Shown here: piece after piece, positions 47,711 to 60,235 of the stretch
Position numbering within the stretch: the stretch's first letter is position 1
How the letters are laid out: every line of letters starts with the position of its first letter
The notes under the pieces: model-generated
Database searches by the model: none
Told to the model about the DNA's origin: nothing
Seen by the model: only the letters and a program-made list of their open reading frames with translations
Made by a program: the position numbers and the translations under genes
Assembly: GCA_027405735.1 (NCBI GenBank)
Contig: JAPEHQ010000011.1
Coordinates: forward strand, 310,001 to 374,000
Direction: 5' to 3'
Source: Mucor racemosus
Taxonomy: Eukaryota; Mucoromycota; Mucoromycetes; Mucorales; Mucoraceae
Length of the DNA: 64,000 nucleotides

Positions 47711-50255
47711 CAAGTAGAGATTACCCCGATCAGCCCATTTGGGCCGACCATTTAAAAATAAATTTTTCTCCACAAAGACTATATATCAAATAATGATTAA
47801 GTCTGCCATGAGAAGACAGTGCTTCTCTATACGATCTTTTTTGTTTTTTTCAAAAAAAGTGATAAATGAGCCATTAATCGTCCATCTTGTGAAGGCTGTT
47901 TTTCAAAAATTGAGTACGCCCATTTGGGCCGACTTTTTAGACAGTTGGTATTCTTGAAAGTTAGGACAATTTTATTTAAAAAAATTAATAGAAATATACT
48001 TGCAGTTACAAAGAATTATTTACATGTTGTTGGCGAGCCCAAACGTCCTGTAAATGTGCAGTATAGCACGATTTACACATAGGTGTATGTGGGTCGCAGC
48101 TACACGATTTTTCCACTCTTGTACCACATAAGCCAGAACGATAGCAACTGGCACATCCTAATCTGATGCGTTTTTTACCATCCTCTCCTTTCATGGTGAC
48201 ATATGAATGCGTTCCACAACTTCTAAGTACTCTTTGGTCATTGGAAATCGACTCAGTGGCATCAGGGCCACGAGCCAACTCCTCACAATGCGAAAGAAGG
48301 GTCCAAGCCAAAGTATCCTTGAAGGAACTATGGGATATTTCCCCATCTTTTGCGAATACTCGAAAAGAGCTAAACGCATTAGCTTCACAGATACCCAAAA
48401 AGAAGCCGAAGAAACGCATCTCCCACCTTTCAGTGGAAATGATATCGTGGTAAGAAGTCATATTATCACGAAGATTGTTGGCAGCATCAACGGAACCTAG
48501 TATTGCGATCATCAGTATATGCTTTTAATGTACGCAAAATATCTACTCACTCTTATGAGTCTCATACTCATCTACTACAGCAGGTCGTCTGATAGTTACT
48601 TGTTGACCATCACAGCCTACAAATGTTTTTTGACCTGACATAATTGTAGTACCACACGACGATACAAAGGCCTTAACCTTCTTATCGCGATAGGCACATA
48701 CAAAGATTCTACCATTACTAAGGTCGTTTTTCATCATCGTGTAATGACTACCATGAGCCTCTTCCACTTGCTCTACGATATCAGTAGTAGGCATACCTCG
48801 GGGCCAGTAACGACGCTTTGTTACCTGCATGATGGAATATAATCCAAGATTAGATAACATTGTTGTCATCTCTGGTGACCCAAACCAAGAATCCGCAATC
48901 ACGGTGCGACCACTACCAAACCAAGGTTTTACCAGGCGTTTGACAGTTGCTGTCAGCTTACGCATACCAGCATCATTATCATACTCCTTAGGTTTAGGAT
49001 CGCCTACAGTATCCATACGTACAATGCAGAAAGTGTGGTGGTCAGCCAATGTTTTGAATTCTTGACCGATGGGGTGAGACTTTCTTGGGACCTTTTTCAA
49101 GTTGGGCATTCCAACACCTAGCCATTGATTCATTGACTCATCAATTACCAAATACTTACCAGGTTCTAAACAAGCTGCCATGTGGCTGTTGAATGCATCA
49201 ATGGTTGAGCGAATCTGATACAAAGTATCAAGCTGTTGTTTTTCAGCAGAGTGGACTTCAAAACAATGCATGCGCATAATATCATTAAATCGTTTGAACG
49301 ACATATATCTCGAGAAGTTGATGCTCATCATAAAATGACTTGATCCTTGTCTCCAATATGCCTTACGGTCTGAATGTTTAAGTACTGTCATGACAGTGAG
49401 GAGCGCAATCCACATCAAATACTCATTGAAAGTAAGATCACACCAAGAATTGTTAACATTTCTTGCATGAATGTTGATGTTACCAATGATGCGATGAAAG
49501 TGGGCCAATGGTAAAAAAAACAAGAAATATTCCAAGGGAGTGGCATATTTTGCATTGGATAACATTAGTTTTGCTTTCTCATTTTGATAACTTACATTAC
49601 AAAGCCTGTTATCAATAAAAACTTCTCCAGCACTCCATCCTTCAGCAGGAGTCAAGTCAATCTCAACATCTTCCTCTTCTTCTTCCTGAATAGCGTCCTC
49701 CAGAAGGTCCTCGCTCGCGATGGGTACATTAACAACCTCTGGAGCTACTGTACTTTCGGAAACAGGGACTTCAACAGGACCAAGATACTTGATACAACCT
49801 TGCTTAATGGTCAATGTAATACCTGGTACCTCGTTCAAGACAACATCATACAGAACTCTGTTGTTGACCTCTGAACGGCCAGTTGTCACTCCCTTGAAGC
49901 TCAAAAGGGGTGTATTCCAATCGTACTTATCGCGTAAGATGCTTTCAGCCTCTACGTTGTTGATGAAACGTTTGCTTATTGATACAAGTACGTTAATAGC
50001 GAGTTTACTGTTAGCGGGAGGCATGACTTTCAGATTTTTGAATATAAATTAGGGAAACTTTAAAAGCAAAATTTAATAAATAGTAAATAATGAAAATAAT
50101 TTCAAACAAAAAAAAAATATCAATGTATGCCCTGAACTTCTGAAGCCAAATACGAGATTTTAAAAAATCAAATTCCCTTCCATTCAAAAACGTTGATTTA
50201 TTGTCGGCCCATTTGGGCTGAATCGGCCCAAATGGGCTGACCTAATTCCAACTTG
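47711..50255 (-). mobile_element. piggyBac-type DNA transposon, copy 2, inside the LINE (2545 bp)
   Basis: Inverted relative to copy 1; every position maps as 92726 minus the copy 1 coordinate. TTAA target duplications lie at 47707-47710 and 50256-50259. It is inserted in the short gap between ORF1 and ORF2 of the LINE, so it is younger than the LINE. No difference from copy 1 was seen where compared. Confidence 0.95.
48006..50024 (-). CDS. piggyBac-type transposase, copy 2 (654 aa, one intron)
   Basis: Exons 50024-48551 and 48496-48006 on the minus strand, intron 48550-48497. The exon 1 translation and the second-exon frame are the same as in copy 1, with the same D295/D378/D495 triad and Cys-rich C-terminal domain. 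Two undamaged matching genes in one window argue for recent activity of the family. Confidence 0.92.
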
Positions 50256-50266
50256 TTAATTAATTA

Positions 50267-53200
50267 ATGATGAACGACAAAAATAAGATTTTAAATATGA
50301 AGATTGGTTCTATCAATTGCAGAGCCATTTACAAACAACACACACCAACAACTTCTGACGATTTTGTCAGATACCTTAAGAGACACAAGTTTAATATATT
50401 ATTATGCCAAGAAACACACATTCCTTTAGACACCTTTGAACAAACATCCAATCTTATGCACAGAAAATTTTTATGCCACGAATCCATCTGGACTCAGTAC
50501 TGCGCAATCATCAACTTCAACTCATCTATCTCAATGACTAAGGTCCACGAGTCCTTGGATGGACGTTTGATTCTTGCAAAATTTACGCTCGTTGACAACT
50601 CGATTCCTTTATTTTATATGCTAAACCTTTATGCCCCAGCGGAACATAACCATATCAGCAAAACTACATTCTTTAACAATATGATTACAATGATCCAATC
50701 TCTTCCAGACTTTGAGTCCATAGTATCATCCCTGATTGTGGCAGGAGATTTCAACTACTCGTTTGATAATAGCAGTGAACACTTTACTGTTACTCATCCG
50801 TGTGTTGACTTACTCCATTTTGTTCAACAGCACTTCACTGATTGCTTTAACCCTCCGGGAGAATCCTTTTACGACCTTACCTTCAAGCGGGGGACCTCGA
50901 TGTCCACAATTGATTACGTTTTTGCGGGATCTAGCATACATCCACACATCAATGACACTCACTTGGAATTCATGCATCGATCCTGGACAGATCATGCTTT
51001 ACTACACTTTACGTATACTGTTGGTGCAGCTAATGTTGGCAAAGGTACATGGCGTGCTGATCCTGCGCTTGCTCGCAACCAACTGTATATAAGAAAGCTC
51101 TCCACTGAAATTGATAATTACGTCCTACACAAATTGTCCCCCACCATTCCAGTTCAGGATCAGTGGGATCATATCAAGAGAATGGTCAAAAAAGTAACAC
51201 AAAACTTTTGCAGAATTCGAGCAATCAAGCAGCAACAGATTCTACGGGACCTCCAGAGTGATCGTAACAACATCCTCCGTCGTCACCGTCATGATACATT
51301 TGTCTTGCAAGGAATTCTTCCTGGGATTGAGGCCCAAATCGCCAAAATCCAACAAGACATTGCGGAAACTATGCGCCTTCGGGCTGGAAAAAAATGGCTA
51401 GAACACAATGAAAAATCGGCAGGTTACCTTGCACGCACAGTGAGCAACAGGAATTCAGCTCGTAACTTTCAAAAGATCGTTCATCCAGTTTCTGGTGTTC
51501 ATTGTGAGGATACAGCTTCCAAACTCAATGCTACCCACACCTTTTACACTGATCTTTACACAGCCAAACCAATTGATGTGAATTGCTTGGATACTATGCT
51601 CAGTCATGTCCACAAGAAGTTAGCTCCGAGTGATGCTCAGTCTATTCTCAGTGAAATATCTTATGATGATGTTCTTGAAGGCTCCAAACGGTGTCCTCGA
51701 AAGAGTAGCCCGGGGTTAGATGGACTCCCTTACGAAATATTGCATTTAGTGATCGCTCATCCCCGATGTCGTGAAATTGTAGTTGCGGTATACAATGAAG
51801 CGCTATTGTTTGCACGATTTCCTTCCTCTTGGCAACAAGCGTGTATTGCACTGCTACCAAAGAAGGGTGACCTTACAGACTTAGCCAACTGGCGTCCTAT
51901 CTCACTTATCAATACCGATTGTAAAGTCTTTACGAGACTATTAAATGCTCGGATCGTTCCTCTAGCCTCCAAACTCATCACTGTCTTTCAAGCAGGCTTC
52001 ATTCGTAATCGCTTCATAGGTGATCATGGACTCACGAACAAACTGATCTTAGAAGATGCACAGAAATCTACCACAAGTGGGGACGAGTATGTAGGTATCA
52101 TGCTTGACCAAACTAAAGCGTATGACTTGATTCATCCCACCTACTTGGCCAAGGTACTTGAAAAGTTTGGATTCCCATCTGCCTTTGTACAGTGTATCGA
52201 AAACCTCTTTTTCAACAATCAAATTTTTGTCAATATGAACGGATTCTTGTCTCCGGCTGTTTCTCAGAAACGAGGTTTGAATCAGGGCGATTCTATATCC
52301 CCCTTACGTTTCAACTTTGCCATTGAACCCTTCATACAATCAGTTCTAAGTAATCCGGACATTCGTGGATATACATTACAGCAGGGTATTATCCCTATCT
52401 AACGTAGCTTAAACCATGTTCGCCCACATCATCCCGTCAAGCTTCTCGCCTATGCGGATGATGTTCTCATCTACATCAAGTCTGTCCAAGAGTTTCATGC
52501 CCTTCAGGATTGCCTTAAAACCTACAACCAGGCCTCCAACTCGCTTATCAATTACAATAAGTCGGTAGCTTTTCCTCTCACTGGATCCGCCTTGAAATCA
52601 ATTAAAGGGGTACGACTCCAAAATTATATTCTCCAGACACAACGGATGCGATGGTTTGATTCAAATAGCACTGGGCACCTTGCATACCTTGGATTCCCAA
52701 TATGGTTTACTGTCCCTCAGAGGGAGTCATTTGCGAACGAGATGTTGTCTCACTTGGACTCAGTATTGGCCTCACATTCTACCCGAAGCATTTCTATGTA
52801 TGCCAAGGCCCGTATTGCTAATGTGCTGGTGCTGACCAAACTGTGGCATGCCATTCGTATCACGCCGTTACCGAAAGCCTTTTTCCAACAAGTGAAAAGT
52901 CGTGTACATAAGTTCATTTACGGAACATTGTTCCCTAAAATGAGAAGCAGCATTTTCTATCTTCCCAAAGCTAAAGGTGGTCTGGGCTTATTAGATGCCG
53001 AAATTCAACAGCAGGTCTTTCAATTCAGATACATCAAGGCTGTCCTTAACCCGATAGTTGCAGTGTCCACCGTGGTACCGTCATATCTTGTGCATTTACT
53101 TTCGAATTTCCTCGAGATCGCCTATGATGCCCCATCACCAGCCCTTCCTTTACTATTCACTGGATGGCGTATCCCCAAAAGCCCCAGGACATTATCCCCC

Positions 53201-54225
53201 TTTTCCCTTTGCTCTTCAACGCATTGGATACGTGCTTCCCTGAAAGATCTTCAGCAGCGGTGTGGCCAAAGATTCCGCCGGCAGTATCATGTTTGCCACT
53301 GCCTATCAATGAGGTTCTTTACATTAATGAGAGCCACAATGACAGCCCCTTCCGGTTCTCAAAACGTTTGCTTACACTTAAATGTTCGGATATCTTTTAC
53401 TTTGATCATCACCAACAGCTACTCGTATTTCAACCTCCTGCACAATGCGCATTTCCTGGCTTATCACGCAAAATTCGAAAAGCAGTTCTCGATCATCGAC
53501 TGCTCGCCCACCCCTTTTTTGCATTTCACACGGGACTGATTCCATACAACACTTCGTCTACCGTAGAGATCTACCAGACCAGAGCTCAGGTCAATTGCTC
53601 CTCCATCACAATTGAGCCATTCGTAACCACTCACCTCATTATTCAAGACACATTAATTCCATTTTGCTCCAATCTAACTATTCGTAATCAAATTACACGA
53701 GGGCAAGCCCCCGTATCTCATGGCAACTTCTATAACCCCAATATCGCCGCCACAGGATGGGCCCAATTCATTAACAACCCAATGGCACCTTCAGCTCGCA
53801 ACCTCTGGTATCGTCTCTTGCAACGCAAGTTGTCCGATAAGTCGTCGCTCGCTATGATTCCCGGCATAGTTGATTCGGATCGCTGTACTTTCTGCAATAT
53901 GGTGGAAACCGCAGAGCATATGCTCTTCTTGTGCCCTCACAAAAAGGACATCTGGATCCCCATTCTCGACACATACCTCAGCAATCATCGATCCTTCTCT
54001 CTTCGCCGCATATACGATGATATTTCCAACTTACGACTAGAATCATACTTATTTAAACCGCTAGCCACCCACATCACAATCATGGATCTCTTCTCCGTCA
54101 TCATGTATCATGTATGGAAAGCCCATTGGCGCCATCACTTTGACTCTGTCCCCATTGTTCCTATCCATATCATTCCGTTAATTCACAAGGACCTCCAAAT
54201 CCTAAAAAAATATTATAGTTTGTAA
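50267..54225 (+). pseudogene. LINE ORF2, endonuclease-reverse transcriptase, with two lesions
   Basis: Starts ATG at 50267, 8 nt beyond the piggyBac target site. The N-terminal AP-endonuclease domain (about 11-260) shows INCR, CQETH, AGDFN, TIDYVF and TDHALLHF. The RT domain shows LLPKKGDL, NWRPISL, MLDQTKAYDLIHPTYL and RGLNQGDSISPL, then the catalytic YADD in LLAYADDVLIY. The C-terminus has a zf-RVT-type Cys motif (CTFCNMVETAEHMLFLC). Two lesions: an in-frame TAA at 52400-52402, shortly before YADD, and a one-base loss near 53169, after which the frame continues to 54225. The piggyBac insertion itself does not cut the frame. Proteins made from this copy would lack the YADD motif, so it is dead in cis. 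Confidence 0.88.
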
Positions 54226-54370
54226 TCCCCCTCCATTTGTTATCATTTTGAGGCGTCCCTGCCTTGTACACCCCTCAATCCCCTTTTGATGAGTTTTGTT
54301 TTTTAAACTCCAATTAATAAATAAAACCTTTCATCCAAAAAAAAAAAAATAAAAAATAAAAATAAGAGAT

Positions 54371-54585
54371 TTTATAATACCGGAGAACTTTTTCAAGAAT
54401 TTACGATGTTGTATCCACTTGATTCAAACCTATTACTTTAGATCTTTATACACGTTAATATTGTGTGGTAGATTATGTGATGATAATATAGTCTTACTTG
54501 ATAATGTTTGCGTTAGAGATGATCTACATTGAGTTTTAGTCTTACCTATCTAATGTCATAAACATAAACATGACCATCACTGGAA
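54371..54585. repeat. 0.9-kb dispersed repeat, copy A, right part
   Basis: Continues copy A after the LINE and matches 58041-58146 plus 58427-58563. It contains ACGTT at 54452-54456 uninterrupted, which is the empty site of the MITE in copy B. Confidence 0.8.
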
Positions 54586-54589
54586 CCTA

Positions 54590-57389
54590 TTATTATCAAC
54601 AAGCCAATTTATTCAATGCTTTACCAGAGCCAACTAAAGTTCTTACAAATAGCTCCTTGGTATTTACATTCAAATTCCATAAATTGAATTGACTGGTTCC
54701 ATCTATAATAGTAGTATCAATGTATCATCAGCCCGGCTTATGATGAATGCCAATCTAAAATCAGAAACATCCCATTGTCATTGTTATAAGCTATGAAAAG
54801 CTTGATTTTTAATAAGACAGCAATTAGCAAATTAAAAACAAGATGATACTAATTGAAGTAAACTAAGCTAGATTCCCATCATAAAATACCTAAATTAAAT
54901 GTCATCTCATTTGAAACCATGCTATCAAAGATAAGACTATATAGTAAATAGACAATTGCATAAAGATAGCAAGGGTATAATACTCAAATAAGAGATGCTA
55001 AAATACTAAAGTAATGTGGGATATCCTAAATAAAAGATACAAAAAGTACATGCTTATCAAGTAGAACAAGTAAGGGCTGTTCTGAAAGCATGATTGACAA
55101 ACTATATTTAAAACACCGTTCTTGATCCACCAAATCAATAACCAAACAACCCAACATTTATACTCAAAATTAATGGAATCGTTGACAATTGCAATGCAAT
55201 TGCAAGATAGTAAATAATCACCAAATAATATAAATAGAGACGTAGAATAACCATTTTATTGCACATTATCCATATTTTAATAAAGAAGGATTTTAACAGT
55301 ATTCTTTATCGCTTTTTACACCCATATTTTACTGCACTAATATCATATGGCGAGTATTTAACATCTAAGTAAGTTTAATAAAGTGTGGCTTTTAAACCCT
55401 TTTAGGGAATCCTGAGGCAAATACAACATTTTGGTCCTGCAATTTCTATCCATCGAAATGTTGCGATGATTTCCACCACTACACAATGAATGCACCTTTT
55501 ACCAATAATAATCTTGACCTCGATGTACATTAGGCTTCAGTTTTTTTATCAGTTGTATTTTCTCTGAGTTATTAATATTCAGTCATATTGAACGATAATT
55601 TATAGCGTTACTAAAAAAAAAAAAGAGTAAATGCTTCAAGAGTTTTCTACATATTAAATTATGCTATTTAATAGCAATGATTGCACTTAACTATGCTTTT
55701 TGATGAGCCTATTGATGTTAATCAGAATAATTAGCAACTTCATTCAGAAGTAAGCTTTGCTTTATACATTTACATTTAGCCATTCAATAAATGACGCTGA
55801 ATTTATTATTCGTTATATCCATCAACCAACTTTATCTTGATTCGATACGTTTGACAATTAAATGTCTAAATTGCATTTGAGCCACCAGGTATCGCCACAA
55901 AAAAATCTCGTACAGATCGACGAAGCATCACAGCTTGGATCATTGTTTTGTGTTCATAAATTTGAGCTCTCTCTCACATTCATAGATTTCTGCATAAACC
56001 ATATCTATATCTGTTCAATTTAACTGAAATACATTGAACGCCAACATCGTACTTGATAAAACGCCTTATTAATTTATTGCGAGTCAACACAACTAATTTG
56101 CTGCTAGTTTAGCATCAGCAGTTGGATCAGATAAATTTGAGATTAGACGACCCCTTTTAATAGTTTTGCATACCATCATGAGCTAATAATGGTCCATTAT
56201 TATAGATACGCTAATTGAGGATGGTGAGTTACCTCTAATGGACAAATGAACGACTCCATTATCAGTATAAACAAAATATTAAAGTCAAATATAGCAATTG
56301 AATAAACAAGAGATGATAAACCATGTAATAAATTAGCATAATTGAATTGTTTCAAGCGTTTTGAACTGAATACGTCTTTACTTTTGACATATAAAAATTG
56401 ATTTACTAGTAAAATCAATTAACAAGCTAATAAGTAATAATAATTATTTTGTACCTTTGATAGTTGATAGTGGTATACAAGACAGCATCTTCTTTTCCTC
56501 TTAGCTGCTGTTAGATATTAAATAGAAACAACCACTTTTTAAAAACTAAATAGAGTAACATGAGTTCATTCATTCATTCAAATCAAGTCAATGCTATACA
56601 TACTTTTATAATCACCAATTTTTCTCCAGGTGGATATCGACTTTAGACCAAAAAAGCGTTGATTATAACGAAGATGATGGAACAAAATGACTAAATCTTG
56701 GATGCTTTTTTTGTTCGACAAAAATATTATAACGCCAGCTAACATTAATAGTTAATAATTCGTTTCCAAATAAACAATAGGAAAAACATATACTTGTATC
56801 TGCTTCTTGATTTCAGTTTATAAAAAAAATATTGGTCTTTTTGTTGTAGTTTTAAACGTAAATAAAATAGCTGATGAAAGAGTAGGGAAAAAAATACTAT
56901 GTGTGTTATAAATAGGAATTTACAAAGGCATAAATACTTTTAGTGTTGCAAAACAGGTTGTTGTCGTTGTTCCCATTTGGTCCCCGAAAGAAGAACATGG
57001 GCAGAACTCTTTCAAACCCCAAATTTCAAATTGATATATCTCGTCAATAAGACAATTTTGTTGAATCAGAGTAACTCACATCTGCTTTGAACCATTCAAA
57101 TTATCTTCGTTATTAATTATATTATGATCGATATACTTTAATAAATTGACTAAAAAAACCTTGATCTCATCGCTTTGCTCATCTGGGCTGCCTGATCTGC
57201 GCAATTTTTTTTATTCCGCCCATCTTTGCAGATTATTATGCCCATGAAAAACATAGTTCGGCCGTAGTAACTATTTAGCGCATTTAAAACCCTACTAAAT
57301 TGCATATTTCAGTCAGTGTAAAAGCAGCATTACAGTGCATCAACCATAAACTAAATAAAATCGGCAATATCTGTTATCATAAGAACATA
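54590..57389. other. Intergenic, AT-rich, no gene recognised
   Basis: 2.8 kb without a convincing frame, RNA gene or repeat boundary. Confidence 0.4.
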
Positions 57390-58563
57390 TATTTTTCTAC
57401 CAGAAAAACCGTCTGTCATATTATACATTCATTAAAAAGTTGCAAAAGCGAGCCCGTAGAGCGACGCCGTAATTGAACATAGCAAGATTGAATGGCTAAG
57501 TCTCTTATACTATGGTATATCTAAGTTTTAAATAAAAAAGCAATTTTTTTAAAAAGACTTTTTTTATATGTAACCACGTACAGTCTGAAAATTCAGACTT
57601 TGTAGCGGACATTTTTGGGGCTCATTTTTAGCCTTACCAACACTCATGATTTTGATCAAAAAACAGAAAAATCAAATTTTGATACCAAAATCAACGTTTA
57701 AATATACTACATTGTGAGAGAAAATTGTAGCCATGGATAATACACACTTTATAAAAGCTTAACATTAAATGTTAAATAATGAAAATTTGTACTTCTGGCC
57801 CAAAAACGGTTTTTTAGTTAAAGGATTTTCATGTAGTATTTTGCAATAAAAATGGTTATTATTTTTTATTGAGCAAATAGAGCGCTAAATGTGGTACATG
57901 TGTATATTTTTTGTTTTCAAAATTGGTAATATAATTAACTCTAAATTTGCAAAAACAGAAAAAAAAAATTAAAAAATGTCAAAATTGATGATCTGGACAA
58001 GAATAATTTTCTAAATTAATATTCCGCTTATAAGCCTTGTAAGTCTTAAAAATAAGAGATTTTATAATACTGGAGAACTTTTTCAAGAATTTACGATGCT
58101 GTATACACTTGATTCAAGCTTATTACTGTAAATTTTTATACACGTTTGTAATAATTCAAACATTTCAGTTTCATTCATGCAAAACCTTGCCTCATTCCTT
58201 ATATAACTATTACAAGGAAATCATTACATGATCCCTTGTAGATTTATCTGTCTTATTACACTCCTTTTACTTTTATTTATTCACTAATAATAAATATCTA
58301 ATTTACAAATAAGAACACCAACCTTCATCAATCCAGTGATCACCAATTTATAATAGCAAGAATAATAATTATAAGCATATTATCCACCTTTGTTGTTAGT
58401 CCAAAATTATAGATCATTACAACGTTAATATTGTGTAATAGTTTATTTAATGATAGTATATTTTTACTTTATAATTATTGCATTAGAGGTGATTTACATT
58501 AAGTTTTAGCCTTACCTATCTAGTCATCATAAACATAAACATGGCCGTCGCTGTAATCTATCA
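57390..58563. repeat. 0.9-kb dispersed repeat, copy B (with MITE insertion)
   Basis: Second copy of the repeat at 45503-46173/54371-54585. It is uninterrupted at the LINE target (AAAAATAAGAGATTTTATAA, from about 58028) but holds a 275-bp MITE at 58147-58421. The repeat itself has no coding potential. Confidence 0.85.
58147..58421. mobile_element. 275-bp MITE with short inverted ends and 5-bp target duplication
   Basis: Begins TGTAATAATT and ends ATCATTACA, so the termini pair as TGTAATRAT. Flanked by ACGTT at 58142-58146 and 58422-58426. Copy A of the host repeat has a single ACGTT (54452-54456) with no insertion, which fixes both boundaries. The superfamily is uncertain. Confidence 0.8.
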
Positions 58564-58569
58564 AGGTAA

Positions 58570-59330
58570 TAACAAAAACCAACAGTATGTCTGTTAAATA
58601 GCGATTGGTTAAGTAGAGTGAGATAAAATAAAATAAAATAAAAATTAAAGTGAAAGAAAAAAGCATTGTAATTTTTACGGATTTTCTGGATATTTATACT
58701 TTTTTTGATTTGATTTTGCATTGAATTTTCTGACATTTTTTTATATAGTTTTCTACATTAAAAGTTTACCTGTATTTTACCTTGTATATGGTCGTCTGAA
58801 CATAAAATGTTTTGAAAAAAATATCAAAAATTTGATTTCTCAGTCAAAAAAAAAAATAGCTGCAATATAATAAAAATATATTAAAATGTAGGTATAAACG
58901 TGGGCTATTATCTATAATAGTTTAATTTAATAGGTTATTTTCAATTAACATGACTTTCTGTCCAAAAACTGTTATTTTTTACCTTTAATTTTGTGCCAAA
59001 TTTTATTAGAATATTCTCTTTAAAAATAACACCATTCGATGCAGAATAAAATGTTACGTTAAAAAATTCTCTAAACATATCCAAATTACTATATCCTTTT
59101 ATGAGTATGATTCTATTTTAGTTTTTTAAAATCGTTTTTCACGAAAATTCAAATTCAAAATTGATTATGGAATGAATCTGGGATTGAGATGGTTTAAAAT
59201 GACGCTCTTAAAAATGGTTTTTCTTTGGAATTTGAATGGAACGATATTATTGGCCGATGTATATCCCAGCAGATTTGATGATGCTCTCTCAAAATTCAAG
59301 CGATATTAGTGGCTCCCATCATTTGAACCA
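58570..59330. other. Intergenic, AT-rich
   Basis: Contains an AAAT run (58623-58645). No gene recognised. Confidence 0.35.
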
Positions 59331-59900
59331 TTTTTTGAAGATGTTTTTGTGGATATAATCTGTCATTATTCCATGAAAAATTCACCTAGAATCAAGAAAA
59401 GAGATGGAAATGAAAGAAGCGCATTGCGCGCATATTGTAATACTAAAAAAAACCCCCCGATAAATACAGTAAATGCTTTAAAGTCTCGTTTTTGATTGGT
59501 GAAAATCATCAGGTACTTTGTCAATTTTTATAGATCTGGAGATAATGTATTGTTAGTCGATCAAAATTGTAGCTAGAATCAAGCAAAATAATAAAAATGA
59601 ACGCAAAAAAGTTTGCGTATATTTTGGTATATATAAAAAAAAGACTTACAAAAGCCTCCGTGTTTTGTTTTTAACTGATAAAAATGATCAGTCATCTACT
59701 GATTTTTAAAGATTTGTGTATAATGTATCGTTACTCCATCAAAAATGCACTTGCAATCAAGAAAAATAGCGCAAATAAAACTTCAAATTTGCATCCCATT
59801 AAAAGTTTAAGAAATACAGCTTGAAAAAAGGCATAATTCTGTTTACTTGAGTTTTTAAGAATGACCGATCATCCAGCAATTTTGACATTTCTGGATACTA
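59330..59900. repeat. Degenerate tandem repeat, period about 180 bp, three copies
   Basis: AATCAAG recurs at 59390, 59577 and 59755 (spacings 187 and 178). It is accompanied each time by a GATATAATCTGTCATTA / GATAATGTATTGTTA / TATAATGTATCGTTA-like block upstream and a GATCAGTCATC-like block downstream. Confidence 0.5.
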
Positions 59901-60235
59901 CAAATGCTAAAAGCTTTTACTAAATTTTCAAATCCAATGCAATTGGTTTTCTGATATGTATCCTTAATTGGTGTATAATATGGTCTTTAAAATATGTAAA
60001 GGTCTTAGAGATATCAGTAAATCAAAAGTAAATATTTTTGCATGTATTTTATTCTTACATTACAATCATGGAAATATAACTCCCAATGTCAATGTCAATC
60101 ATGTATTAAACTCAACTTGAACTAGTAAAATTTATATGAGAATAAATTTTATGGCGCTCAATACAATGTAGTTTCTTAAAATTACATTTTATTATTATCT
60201 GCAAAGATTTTAAGCAGCATTATGCGATGGCGAGC

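Larger units (their letters stand above)
46174..54356 (+). mobile_element. LINE retrotransposon with 14-bp target duplication, containing a nested piggyBac
   Basis: The element starts 6 bp before the ORF1 ATG and ends with an A-rich tail (54337-54356). A 14-bp direct repeat TAAAAATAAGAGAT lies at 46160-46173 and 54357-54370. The uninterrupted site is present in the other repeat copy (around 58027-58040). Without the piggyBac insertion and its duplicated TTAA the LINE is about 5.6 kb: ORF1 (zinc-knuckle protein), a short gap of about 24 nt, and ORF2 (AP-endonuclease, reverse transcriptase, Cys-rich C-terminus). It has the layout of fungal L1/Tx1-like LINEs, including those found near Mucorales centromeres, but the clade needs a phylogeny. 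Confidence 0.92.
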
